Origin: a virus
Length of the DNA stretch: 32,606 nucleotides
Virus record (IMG/VR): IMGVR_UViG_3300007960_000096
Location: 1-32,606 of that record
Strand: one strand, 5' to 3'
In this document: piece after piece, positions 14,491-23,826 of the stretch
How positions within the stretch are numbered: the stretch's first letter is position 1
Layout: each line of letters begins with the position of its first letter
Program-made: the position numbers and the translations under genes
Notes under the pieces: model-generated
Seen by the model: only the letters and a program-made list of their open reading frames with translations
Databases searched by the model: none
What the model was told of the DNA's origin: nothing

Positions 14491-17400
14491 TGTCAACTCT
14501 TAGAGTTTTTAACAAAGGAGAAACTAGCGTTTCTTCTGTATTTAATACAAACTGTCCCACCAATGCAAAACTCACTACTCAATCAACAGGAACAGGACGA
14601 TTCTTTACTGTTATTCATTCCGATGATTCTCAAAATGCTACCTTTAGTGAAATTAAGGCAAGCACCGGATTGCTTACTGAGTATTCAAATCAAGCCAATA
14701 CAGAAGGCTTCAAAATCCGTTGCTATGATAGTGCAGATGATGTAGGTATTCAATTGAATGGTTTAGATGCTAACGATTATTACTTTGTTCTTATTCATTC
14801 TGATAATGAAAACATGCACCATTTTGCTAGGATTACTGAGTTTTTAACAGAAGATGTTGATGGTGATGCATTTGAATTTACTCCAAAATTGGGAAACCAA
14901 GTAAATAAAAATGTAAAATTTATGCTATTTAAAGGAACAAATATGAACACGGCGATTGCTGTATCTTGTGGTCTTAAAGAAGGATTACGAGATAATTTAG
15001 TTTGTGCTCGTCCTCTTTTCTATTTCCTTAATGGCTTAGATAAGAGTGGTGAATTAAACCATAACACGAAATATTACGCGGCAGTTGGATATACTTCAAG
15101 TGGTGCTAGCATTACACCAAACACCTTAACTACCACATTCTTAACAGAGCAAGATTATTCAAATAAAATCGTAGATTATAGTCTGTATTCACTTAACGTG
15201 ACCCTAACTGATTTAAACAGAGAGGGAGATATCGCGGCAACTCCGGTTGCACAGGAAACCTACGTTCTTCCCTCGGCAGATTATACTGACTATGAAGATG
15301 TTTTTTACAACGCCAGAAGAGAAACCTCAGATAATGCTACTGTTACGACATTAAGAGGTCCGACTCGATACGTTCATTATGATTATTCTCCAGACTATTG
15401 TAATCTAATGCAAGGTGTTTTTGAGACTGAAATTGAAGACTCGGTTGAAAGCAGGTCCGGTTTTGCAGAATCAACTGCAATTGATAATAAAAGGATTTAT
15501 CCAAAGAAGATTAGTGAAGATGAACCATACCGAATCCGCCACATGGTTCACACAGGAACAATTGATGAATGGTTTGAATTACAGGCGGAAGTATCTAATT
15601 ATATTTCTGCCTTTAGGAGATATATTTTTACTTCTGATTACCCTATTAACGATTTGATTGCAACTAATGACGTTGTTAAATTAAATGGTAGGTTACTAAT
15701 CGTTACATCAACAAGTGCTGGTAGCATTGATGTTTCAAATTACAGTAGATTAGAAACAGAAAGTGAATTTACCAATACCTTTACTAATTTTTCTTTATTG
15801 ACAGGTAGTTTATATCGTCGTGCTTACAGTCAAAGTAAAGGAACATTACTCACTACTTTCCCTATCATTGAAAGTCGAGATAGCAAAATATTCATTAGAT
15901 TTATGTCTAACAACTTCGGATTTATTTACGCTAACGTTAGTGATTCAAATAAAGTTCAACAGACTTTAACGCTATCTTTTTCAGGTGATTCATACCACGG
16001 CGAAATGCTAAAATATGTTTCAGGGAAGTATATCATTTTCATTGAAAGGTTTGATGGGGTGGTGGAATCCTTTGAGAGTTTTAAAGAAAATGGACAAACA
16101 ATGGCTACTGTTAAGGGCAGAAACAATTTTAGAAAGTTACTTTCCCCAATTGTTAATACTAACAAATTATTCTCTAGAGACATTATTTACAGTTCTAGGT
16201 CTTTCTATAATAAACTAACAGATACTACAAAAACTGTTGATACTACCAATTCAATAGTTGGAAATTCTAAAACCTTCGATGTTTCTTCTAGCGGTTTTTC
16301 TTTTGTTTCTGGCGATATTGTTTTTGTTAAGTTTGCAAATAATTCCATCGCTTATGTAGGCATTGTTGATTCCTACACATACCCGACAGTAACTCTTGAA
16401 GATTACCCTAAGTCGTTAGTTGAAGGAGCATCATCTGTTGGACTTTATGTTGCTAGAGATAAAAATTATATTTTGAACAAGGCTCTCTCTTCAAACGCAA
16501 ATCTATCCCAAACTGTTTCTTCCCTTAACGGAGCAGCAGGTAAAGGTATTTATTTTGAAGGTGGGACTAAATTACAGTCTAATGGTTCTGATGGTGAATC
16601 TCTAATTGGTTCTTCTTCTGATGATAATGCTAATGCTTTAGGCTATCCTATCTTTGAACCGGATGAGATTCTTTCGGATTTAGAATTCCAAACAAAACTT
16701 AAAGGAACTAGCACATCGGCTGAAACATTTGATACTGTAAATACTCTTATTGATTTTGAGGTATTGGGTATTAAAAATGAAGAGACATATTCTATTATTG
16801 AGTTGGCTCCATATTTACCTTTGACTTTAGGCCGAGTTGATTATCAATATAGTAATACCACAGATTCTTCTTTCAGCAATAGAGGTTCCGTTTCAGCAAC
16901 TACTAACTCTAAGTATTTTACCTGTTCTACAACAACAGCATTAATTTATAATGAACCATTATATGTTGATGGTGTATTTATTGGAAAATTTGTTTATCAG
17001 GTGACTAATTCTTCAAATGTTTCTGTTGTCTATATTGATAGAAAGGCTACATTTTCTTCTGGGCAACTGCAAGTTTTAGAAGATAAACAAGCAACATACG
17101 CTGAAAAAGAACATCCAATATATTCTATGTCTTTAGTTAATGGAGCACATTTGCATGGTGGAAAAGCAATTAGTTTATTACATCCATTTACTATTGATAG
17201 TGCAACTAATAATCATTTGACTACTTTTAACCCTGTAACCTTTTTTTCTGGTTCTTCATATGAAGAGAATTATAATGTCAAATTTGGTTCTCCATATTAT
17301 AGAATTATGAATTTAGAGTTTGGTAGAGTTGAAAAATATTCTAGCACAATTGCTGATTGGTCTGACGATTACGATTTAGATTATTATTCAGAAAATCCTA

Positions 17401-20400
17401 GTTCTATTAAGTATTATGGTGAAGCCTATCGTTTAAATCCGGGCTTTACGTCTTCAGTTGTTGCTACAACAGGGGTAGGAAAAACAGGGACTTCGACGTA
17501 TAATTATCAATGGTTATTTGAAACTAAAGGTATTTTACCTGCTTCGGGTTCTAGATTCTTTGATGAAATTTTCTTAGAGCAGAATGGAACACAAGATATT
17601 ATCTTTAAATCAGATATGAATGGTGTATATTCCCCTTATCGAACAAAAGACTTACTTGAACAGTTTGACACAAAGGTATCAAGGATGTTCTTATTTGCTA
17701 ATACTGATTTAGAGCCATATAGCGGAACAAGAAAAGATAATATCTTTGGAAGAGACTTGACAAACTATAGTTTGATTCTCAAAAAGAAAGAAAGACTTAC
17801 AGAATACACTTCTAACTCTGATATTAATGCATCTAAAACCACTTCACTATCTAATATTGATAATGATTATGTAAGTTTGCCAATTTTAGAAAACACGACA
17901 ATACCCGATGACATTCAATTTGGCCTTATGAGATTAACTGAAGTAGTATATGATTGGCATTTTAATCAAATTGACCCAGAAAACCTACCCTCCACTAAAA
18001 GAATAATGCCAAAAACTCCTTTGTTAGTTCATGATTTTGTTGATAGCGGTGACGATATTTCTAGCATTTCAGGTAACACTATTACATTAACTGCTACTAC
18101 AACAGGAACAATATCTAATGGTGATTTTGTTTGTGATGATGAAGGAAACTTTATTGGAACTGTTAGCGGAACTCCTTCAGGAACAACAGTTACTTTGATT
18201 TTAGATGCCAAAAAACAGCCGGGAAAATCAACATATTATAATGGAAGAATTTGGGTTGTTCAAAATACACAATACACTACATTAACAGGGCATGGACCTA
18301 AAAATTCTATTCTTTGGGATGAACCTATTCATATGTTAAAATCATTTGTTTATCAGGATGGTTGGGGAGGTGCTTCTAGTCAATTTAATCAAGCATATGG
18401 CTCAACTTTGTATGGTTTAATTGGTAACTACAAAGCAACAGTTTATCCGATTGATTTGGGTATATATTTAGACGGAACATATTCTATTCCGTCTAAGGTT
18501 CTTGATTTTTATCAAATTTTAAGTAACTCTTCTGCATATGATATTTATTCATTTGATTATCAATTACTTCCAATTTTGTTAGAAAAATTTGATGTTGATG
18601 ATGGGACAGGTAATATCACTAAGGGAATGGTTTTGCCTCCTATTAAGAAAATAGAACAAGATATACTAACAGGGACTAAAAAATTAAACATCATATCTAT
18701 TGGATATAATTATTCTTTGGGTAAAAATCCGGGATTATTTGCATATACAGACAAAGGCTATAATGCTAATTCTGAAGTTGAACTCGATGGGACATATTTA
18801 GGGTTTAAGCCTAGAATTAGAATTGACACTTCACTATCTTCCCAAACAGAAACTGAAATAACAAACAAAGTAGGAAACAGAAGTTTCTGGAAATATGAAT
18901 TAGAGGTATCAAGATGGAGTGGAGGATTTGATTACAGTAATTATATCTTACAATTTATAAATTCATTAGATGGATGTTATTTAGTTTCCGAGAAGGCCCA
19001 ATATACTTTAGAGGAATGGTCTGGAGCAGGACAAGAAACACCTGCCTATAAGGCATTAGATAATGTATCTTTAAATGATTCAATTCCAGAAACTATTGCT
19101 TATGTCGTTTCTCATGAAGTTAAAACGAATGATACCACTCTAAAACATGTTATCATTACTGATAAGCAATTAACTGATGATTACTTTAGGGTTATGCAAC
19201 CAAACCATACCTGTATGTATGAATTTACTCCTGAGATTAAACTAAATGAAATGAGTTCTAAATATACCAAGGTAAACGGAGAAGAAAAAACCTATTCAAA
19301 TATCAAGGGTTTCAATGTAGCAAGTAGTGGACAAGATAGATACATTTCTTCTTCAACCTCCACATTTACTGCAAGTCAGCAATTATACAATAGTGGTGGA
19401 GCAGAAGCAGCAATGTCTATGTATGTGGCAGTTGATTTGAATAACAAATCTTCTAGTGAATCACATATCGTTTATAGAAATGCTGCTAATTTAGATGACC
19501 TTTTACCCGATAGTTCAAATATCATTTATATGTCAGATGGAGAAACTAATAAAAAAACAGAATTAACAATATCCGAACATTTTGTAAATTCAAGCACTAC
19601 AACTAAAAAACTTCAGTTCGGTGAAAAGACAAAATTATTAGGTATTGTTTCAATTACACAACCATTTGAAATGATTGTTCCTAAGGATATTTCAGGTGAT
19701 TACTCACGCGCTATGATTGGCGCGGGCGTATCAGTAGCAAATGAAGCAACTAATATCATCAATGATTTACTCGAAGATAACGGAATTCAATTTGAAATTC
19801 CTGATATTGCATACTCTCATTACCTTGCACCTAACTTCCAAGGTATTGATTTGTTCTCGGCAATCAATTATATTCTAACCAAGAAAGATTACTCTCTCGT
19901 TGAAGATTCTGGTGTATTCAAGATTAGAGAAGGAACTGACTCTCTTCTATATTCAGGTGTTCTGATTTCAGATTACGGTGAATATCAAATCTTCGACTTC
20001 AGAAAAGAGAAGTCAACATTTGATAGATACAACGAAATTGTCGTTTATGGAAGAAGCCACAAAGCCGTAAGAAAGGACTTACGTTCCATTCAAAAGTCTG
20101 GAAGAAAAACATTAGAATCCTTCCAAAGAGAATTAAACTCACAACAAGACGTTGACCAAAGAGCAACAGAATTATTCTTACTTCATAACAGATTGAACGA
20201 AAAGATTGTTGTTGAAATTGGACACCAAGGCATTTCTCAGATTCAACCCGGCGATATTATTGAAGTTGAAATCAGAAGAGAAAACATCCCAAGAAGCCAA
20301 TACAAGGTTATTCAAGTCACGCACAAACTTACAGGCAATCTCGTTCTCCAACTTGGAAGATACTCCAAGAGGCTAGAAGACCAATTCTCTGAGTTATTAC

Positions 20401-20627
20401 TCAATGCTCAAAGAGTTAATTCAGCAATCAGGGAAACCGCATTTAACGAAAATGTAGTAAATTACGACTTCTTGGAAAACCTTAAGGTCAAGCCCCTTCG
20501 TCTGCTGATTAGGAAGCGGTCTTCATCAGGAGGCACTTTGGGTTTCGGTATTACCTTAGGTTTTGGTTCAACCTTTACAGGATTAGGAACAATTACAGAA
20601 ACTGAGTTAGAGGATGTGGAATATTGA
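14490..20627 (+). CDS. Giant tail tip/hub protein
   Basis: A 2045-residue protein, the largest in the window, beginning at ATG 14490 (overlapping the previous TAA, with GAGGAGGTGG upstream). Most of it is beta-rich repeats of Ser, Thr, Asn, Tyr and Asp. The C-terminal region (about 1765-1985) looks like a baseplate hub/tail-associated domain: GIDLFSAINYILTKKDYSLV, then RYNEIVVYGR, then GDIIEVEIRR and LQLGRYSKRLEDQ, a pattern seen in gp27/gpD-like hubs. It ends in a Gly-rich GFGITLGFGSTF segment and an acidic tail. This combines hub with an exceptionally long N-terminal extension, perhaps forming the tail tip body. Several small beta modules recur (about 1183-1245 and 593-655). It is probably virion-exposed and host-facing. 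Codon use becomes more C/G-rich again in the hub part (after 19690), so the N-terminal region may evolve separately. Confidence 0.65.
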   Translation: MSTLRVFNKGETSVSSVFNTNCPTNAKLTTQSTGTGRFFTVIHSDDSQNATFSEIKASTGLLTEYSNQANTEGFKIRCYDSADDVGIQLNGLDANDYYFVLIHSDNENMHHFARITEFLTEDVDGDAFEFTPKLGNQVNKNVKFMLFKGTNMNTAIAVSCGLKEGLRDNLVCARPLFYFLNGLDKSGELNHNTKYYAAVGYTSSGASITPNTLTTTFLTEQDYSNKIVDYSLYSLNVTLTDLNREGDIAATPVAQETYVLPSADYTDYEDVFYNARRETSDNATVTTLRGPTRYVHYDYSPDYCNLMQGVFETEIEDSVESRSGFAESTAIDNKRIYPKKISEDEPYRIRHMVHTGTIDEWFELQAEVSNYISAFRRYIFTSDYPINDLIATNDVVKLNGRLLIVTSTSAGSIDVSNYSRLETESEFTNTFTNFSLLTGSLYRRAYSQSKGTLLTTFPIIESRDSKIFIRFMSNNFGFIYANVSDSNKVQQTLTLSFSGDSYHGEMLKYVSGKYIIFIERFDGVVESFESFKENGQTMATVKGRNNFRKLLSPIVNTNKLFSRDIIYSSRSFYNKLTDTTKTVDTTNSIVGNSKTFDVSSSGFSFVSGDIVFVKFANNSIAYVGIVDSYTYPTVTLEDYPKSLVEGASSVGLYVARDKNYILNKALSSNANLSQTVSSLNGAAGKGIYFEGGTKLQSNGSDGESLIGSSSDDNANALGYPIFEPDEILSDLEFQTKLKGTSTSAETFDTVNTLIDFEVLGIKNEETYSIIELAPYLPLTLGRVDYQYSNTTDSSFSNRGSVSATTNSKYFTCSTTTALIYNEPLYVDGVFIGKFVYQVTNSSNVSVVYIDRKATFSSGQLQVLEDKQATYAEKEHPIYSMSLVNGAHLHGGKAISLLHPFTIDSATNNHLTTFNPVTFFSGSSYEENYNVKFGSPYYRIMNLEFGRVEKYSSTIADWSDDYDLDYYSENPSSIKYYGEAYRLNPGFTSSVVATTGVGKTGTSTYNYQWLFETKGILPASGSRFFDEIFLEQNGTQDIIFKSDMNGVYSPYRTKDLLEQFDTKVSRMFLFANTDLEPYSGTRKDNIFGRDLTNYSLILKKKERLTEYTSNSDINASKTTSLSNIDNDYVSLPILENTTIPDDIQFGLMRLTEVVYDWHFNQIDPENLPSTKRIMPKTPLLVHDFVDSGDDISSISGNTITLTATTTGTISNGDFVCDDEGNFIGTVSGTPSGTTVTLILDAKKQPGKSTYYNGRIWVVQNTQYTTLTGHGPKNSILWDEPIHMLKSFVYQDGWGGASSQFNQAYGSTLYGLIGNYKATVYPIDLGIYLDGTYSIPSKVLDFYQILSNSSAYDIYSFDYQLLPILLEKFDVDDGTGNITKGMVLPPIKKIEQDILTGTKKLNIISIGYNYSLGKNPGLFAYTDKGYNANSEVELDGTYLGFKPRIRIDTSLSSQTETEITNKVGNRSFWKYELEVSRWSGGFDYSNYILQFINSLDGCYLVSEKAQYTLEEWSGAGQETPAYKALDNVSLNDSIPETIAYVVSHEVKTNDTTLKHVIITDKQLTDDYFRVMQPNHTCMYEFTPEIKLNEMSSKYTKVNGEEKTYSNIKGFNVASSGQDRYISSSTSTFTASQQLYNSGGAEAAMSMYVAVDLNNKSSSESHIVYRNAANLDDLLPDSSNIIYMSDGETNKKTELTISEHFVNSSTTTKKLQFGEKTKLLGIVSITQPFEMIVPKDISGDYSRAMIGAGVSVANEATNIINDLLEDNGIQFEIPDIAYSHYLAPNFQGIDLFSAINYILTKKDYSLVEDSGVFKIREGTDSLLYSGVLISDYGEYQIFDFRKEKSTFDRYNEIVVYGRSHKAVRKDLRSIQKSGRKTLESFQRELNSQQDVDQRATELFLLHNRLNEKIVVEIGHQGISQIQPGDIIEVEIRRENIPRSQYKVIQVTHKLTGNLVLQLGRYSKRLEDQFSELLLNAQRVNSAIRETAFNENVVNYDFLENLKVKPLRLLIRKRSSSGGTLGFGITLGFGSTFTGLGTITETELEDVEY

Positions 20628-20959
20628 TTACAGATACATTAAGAAATACGTTAGCAACGTATATTAAAAATAATGTTGATGGTGGTAAAGTAGGTCTTGG
20701 TGGTAATTCAACAAGTCCTGCGGCAACAGACTTAGATGTTGAAGTTTCAGTTACACCAACAGTAACTACTGATATTTCAACGGCTAACGTAGTTGAAGTT
20801 AAATTGTCAATCCCCGGCTCTTCTATTTCAGGAAAAGTCATAAGAGAAGCAGGTTTCTTTGATGGAACTGATATGTGGGCAAGAGAAGCATTTGAAGGTG
20901 TAGGGCCTTTTTCTTCAACAGAAACGCTTGAAATTATCTTTATTTTAGAGGTGGAGTGA
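20624..20959 (+). CDS. Small tail-fibre-associated protein
   Basis: TTG 20624 overlaps the stop of the hub gene (TTGA), with GAGGATGTGG upstream. The 111-residue product starts with a helix (DTLRNTLATYIKNNV) and then beta strands. Its end has the pattern GKVIREAGFFDG followed by a strand pair to the C-terminus. This pattern is reminiscent of N-terminal parts of phage tail-collar or fibre proteins, where a strand pair joins the fibre to the baseplate. Here it would be a separate adaptor polypeptide between the hub and the fibre encoded next. Confidence 0.5.
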   Translation: MITDTLRNTLATYIKNNVDGGKVGLGGNSTSPAATDLDVEVSVTPTVTTDISTANVVEVKLSIPGSSISGKVIREAGFFDGTDMWAREAFEGVGPFSSTETLEIIFILEVE

Positions 20960-20960
20960 T

Positions 20961-22559
20961 ATGGTTAGCAATCCCGGATATTTTAGTCAAATGGCTTCAG
21001 GTGGAGCCTTAACGCAAGTTGAAGATGGTGTGGATAATCCACACACAGGCTTAATCAAGGCATTGAGTTTAGGCATGGGAGGCAATTATCCCATTAGTGG
21101 ATTTGATGCTACTTCTGTTACTGCAACAACGGCGACGATTGCTAATGGTGTAATTTTTAGAGATGGTTCTAAAGTATCAATTACAGGCGGAGGAATTACC
21201 TTAAGCACCACATACACAACGGGTTATCATTTATTGGTTGCCCGCGCTTCCGGTATTGTTTTGATTAATCCTACTGCTGTTGATAAAGTTCCTGAATATG
21301 CTTCCGGTGATGTAGTTATCGGTATTTTTGCTCACACAGGGACTAATCCTATGAGTATTCAATATCTTTCTATTGATAAGACAGCAAACTCATTAAGCAT
21401 CGGTTATGATTCTTCAGGATATACTGAAGCAGGAACAATTACCGGAAATGCTAATGGCGTTTTAATTACAGGAACATCAGATGTTACTTTAGACGGAGCA
21501 AACGATAGGGTTTACATTAAAGATGCGACTAATAATACGTTAAAAACAGTAACTCCTCAACAAATTAGAGATTTAGCACCCACTACTTCGGAAACATTAC
21601 AGACAGTAACGGATTCGGGAGCAACTACAACTAACAGCATTACCGCAAATAGTTTTGTTAAGACAGGCGGAACCTCTTCTGAGTTTTTGAAAGCAGATGG
21701 TTCTGTTGATTCAAATGTATATCTTACTACTGAAAGCGATACATTGCAAAGTATAACTGATAGAGGACGAACTACTACTTGGGATATTACTATTGACGGA
21801 TTGGTTAATAATGGAAAAACTGTAGTTCCTTCGGTAGACCCAATTACTTCCACTACGGAATTAGCAGCGATAAATTATGCTAATTCTATTTATTATATTA
21901 CCGCTAGTTTAACTTTAGCGGATGGAATGTCTGGACAAGTTATTCAAATTAAAAACGTAGCCGCTACTCAAGTAACCATTAATACAACTAGTAACGTTGA
22001 TGGGGCAGGAGCGGCTAGCGACCAAAGAAGAACAGGTGCTACACAAATTACGTTAGAATCAATGGAAGGAATTACACTACAATATGTTAATGACGTTGCT
22101 ACTGTTACGCCCGGTTGGTATATTCTTGATACTGATGTTGATACAGATACAGACACAGGTATTACAGATATAGTTGAAGATACTACACCGCAACTTGGTG
22201 GTAATTTAGATTTAAACTCTCAAGATATTACAGGAACAGGCAATATTAATATTACAGGCGATATTAATTGCGTTACTCTTACTGCTACTAAATTAGCAAC
22301 TGATACTAAAACCACATCAACATTAACAAGTGCAGATGCCGGTAAATATCTTTTCGTTACTGCTGCTAGCCAAACAATTACCTTACCCGCTAGTCATTCA
22401 GCAGGCGAACAATACAGCATTTTGGCAAACGGTAATGATGTAACCTTAGACGGTAATGGAAACAATATGAATGGTTCAGCATCATCAATCACAATTACGG
22501 CATATAATGGTGTAACCTGTATTTCTGATGGAACGAATTGGATAGTATTAGGTGCGTGA
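20961..22559 (+). CDS. Tail fibre protein
   Basis: ATG 20961 follows GAGGTGGAGTGAT. The 532-residue protein is dominated by Thr, Gly, Asn, Asp and Ser. Segments typical of phage fibres are visible: TLQTVTDSGATTTNSITAN and a second copy TLQSITDRGRTTTWDITIDG, SFVKTGGTSSEFLKADGS between them, and DTTPQLGGNLDLNSQDITG. The final domain (about 440-532) is a small beta structure found at many fibre ends (ITLPASHSAGEQYSILANG). The N-terminus (1-60) would attach to the baseplate. It acts as a trimeric, host-recognising fibre by analogy with phages. Fibre modules of this kind spread widely between viruses, so it says little about host domain. Confidence 0.75.
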   Translation: MVSNPGYFSQMASGGALTQVEDGVDNPHTGLIKALSLGMGGNYPISGFDATSVTATTATIANGVIFRDGSKVSITGGGITLSTTYTTGYHLLVARASGIVLINPTAVDKVPEYASGDVVIGIFAHTGTNPMSIQYLSIDKTANSLSIGYDSSGYTEAGTITGNANGVLITGTSDVTLDGANDRVYIKDATNNTLKTVTPQQIRDLAPTTSETLQTVTDSGATTTNSITANSFVKTGGTSSEFLKADGSVDSNVYLTTESDTLQSITDRGRTTTWDITIDGLVNNGKTVVPSVDPITSTTELAAINYANSIYYITASLTLADGMSGQVIQIKNVAATQVTINTTSNVDGAGAASDQRRTGATQITLESMEGITLQYVNDVATVTPGWYILDTDVDTDTDTGITDIVEDTTPQLGGNLDLNSQDITGTGNINITGDINCVTLTATKLATDTKTTSTLTSADAGKYLFVTAASQTITLPASHSAGEQYSILANGNDVTLDGNGNNMNGSASSITITAYNGVTCISDGTNWIVLGA

Positions 22560-22563
22560 TTAA

Positions 22564-23457
22564 ATGTATTTGGCCGTAGCAGGGTCTTGTGCTGAGGATA
22601 AAGCAAATAGCGTATCTGAATACGATTTATCTTTATTCTCACTTCCCGCTTCTTCTTCAGCGAACATAGTAGTAAGTGGTAAAGAAGCAACTGATTTATT
22701 TATTGGTGGCGGGACAATTTCATTTGCTATGACTGATGGTTATATCAGACAATATGATTTTTCTTCAGAAACATTGCCTGTTCCTAGATATGATACGACA
22801 AATACTATTTCTACTTTAAATACGGGTGTAACGGCAATCCGTGGTGCAACTTGGGGTAATTTTGGAACTAAATTAGTATACAGCGGAAGTAATGGAACTG
22901 CATACCAAAGAACATCTTCAGCATATACACTTACGGGTATTGGTTCTGCTTCCACGAATTCGCCCGGACTTGGCGACCTTCAGGGTGTGGCCTTCAATGA
23001 TACAGGAACTAAAGTATTTTATTGCCGTGCAGGAACAGTAAGTCAGGCTACTTTATCAACACCTTGGAACATTCAAACTCGTGGTTCATTTACTTCATTA
23101 ACCACATCAACAGATACAGATTCAGATGGAGGTTCAATTAACAATCTAACTTGTATTAGATTTTCGGCGGATGGGACAAAAATGTTTGTCTCATATAGAG
23201 ATAGTTTTGGAGATGGAACATCTCCTTTACATTATCCTGCAATTGCCCAATATGAATTGTCAACAGCATTTGATGTAACAACAGGAACATACTCTAAAAA
23301 TCTTAAAATGGATATTTCTATCGGAACTTACCCATCTTCTCCTTATGTCGGTTGGATTACATTTATTACAGGGTTTGATTGGAACGCAACAGGTGATAAG
23401 GTAGTTATTGTCGGAGCGCATCCTGCTGGAAATGGAAATGTTCTTTTATTCTCATAA
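22564..23457 (+). CDS. Beta-propeller-like fibre tip protein
   Basis: ATG 22564 lies four bases after the previous gene; no strong Shine-Dalgarno is visible, so coupling is likely. The 297-residue protein has repeated blade-like units with a GTK.(F/V)(Y/V) core: NFGTKLVYSGSNGTAYQ, NDTGTKVFYCRAGTVSQATL, ADGTKMFVSYRDS and ATGDKVVIVG, interleaved with strands such as AIAQYELSTAFDVTTG. This repeat is common in virion-associated propellers at fibre tips. Probable role is receptor recognition. It is the last + strand gene and ends 68 bases before the convergent gene. Confidence 0.65.
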   Translation: MYLAVAGSCAEDKANSVSEYDLSLFSLPASSSANIVVSGKEATDLFIGGGTISFAMTDGYIRQYDFSSETLPVPRYDTTNTISTLNTGVTAIRGATWGNFGTKLVYSGSNGTAYQRTSSAYTLTGIGSASTNSPGLGDLQGVAFNDTGTKVFYCRAGTVSQATLSTPWNIQTRGSFTSLTTSTDTDSDGGSINNLTCIRFSADGTKMFVSYRDSFGDGTSPLHYPAIAQYELSTAFDVTTGTYSKNLKMDISIGTYPSSPYVGWITFITGFDWNATGDKVVIVGAHPAGNGNVLLFS

Positions 23458-23501
23458 ATAAACTAATACGATTAAATTTCGGACCCAAATTCAAAATGCG
23501 T

Positions 23502-23535
23502 AAAAAAAATGGGAGGCCGAGGGTTTTACCCCTCG
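23502..23535 (-). terminator. Hairpin and T-tract at the convergence of the two modules
   Basis: CGAGGG (23518-23523) and CCCTCG (23530-23535) form a perfect 6-bp stem with a 6-base loop. On the - strand it is followed, nine bases later, by eight T residues (complement of 23502-23509), which would serve as a T-rich stop signal for transcripts of the replication module. The stem overlaps the end of the zinc-ribbon gene. The sequence 23458-23501 has no gene and no other recognisable signal. Confidence 0.5.
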
Positions 23536-23684
23536 ACCCCCCTTAGTGTCTGATTAGACCAAATACCCAAGCAATCACGGCATTCCCATAGTTTCACCTG
23601 TCCGGGCGAACCTACATAAAAGGCGATTAGCCGCTTCGCTAATGTCTGTTCTGTGCAAAACGGACATTGCTGCTTAAGAGCCAT
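23526..23684 (-). CDS. 52-residue zinc-ribbon microprotein
   Basis: The frame runs from ATG 23684 to TAA 23526-23528. It encodes a tiny protein with C7-x2-C10 (QQCPFCTEQ) and C35-x2-C38 (WECRDCLGIW), a four-cysteine zinc ribbon with strands between (LIAFYVGS, QVKLWEC). This arrangement is hard to obtain by chance. Its start overlaps the end of the preceding membrane-protein gene by 11 bases. Small zinc ribbons in archaeal viruses may act as transcription factors or as subunits of larger machines; which applies here is unknown. Confidence 0.6.
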   Translation of the reverse strand: MALKQQCPFCTEQTLAKRLIAFYVGSPGQVKLWECRDCLGIWSNQTLRGVEG

Positions 23685-23826
23685 CTTTCTCACGCTGATT
23701 TACTAACCTAGCCATATACTGCTCAACAGATTCATCGGTGATATTAGAACCACCAAATGCTGCAAAGAACAGCAATAAAACAACTAGCATAAATAAAATC
23801 AGAAAGAAAATTTCCCAACCTGTCAT
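23674..23826 (-). CDS. 50-residue single-pass membrane microprotein
   Basis: ATG 23826 overlaps the stop of the exonuclease gene (TGATG), and GGTG lies just upstream. The product starts MTGWEIFF, has a strong hydrophobic segment at residues 4-24 and a charged C-terminal helix (DESVEQYMARLVNQREKDGS). The arrangement N-out or N-in cannot be decided. Possible roles are membrane tethering of replication, holin-like activity or superinfection control; nothing in the sequence chooses between them. Clean coupling to genes on both sides supports that it is real. Confidence 0.55.
   Translation of the reverse strand: MTGWEIFFLILFMLVVLLLFFAAFGGSNITDESVEQYMARLVNQREKDGS

Noticed and set aside
23458-23525. 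Attachment site or origin in the convergent gap
   Set aside because: Only a hairpin with a T-tract and AT-rich sequence are visible; no repeats or iteron-like pattern.
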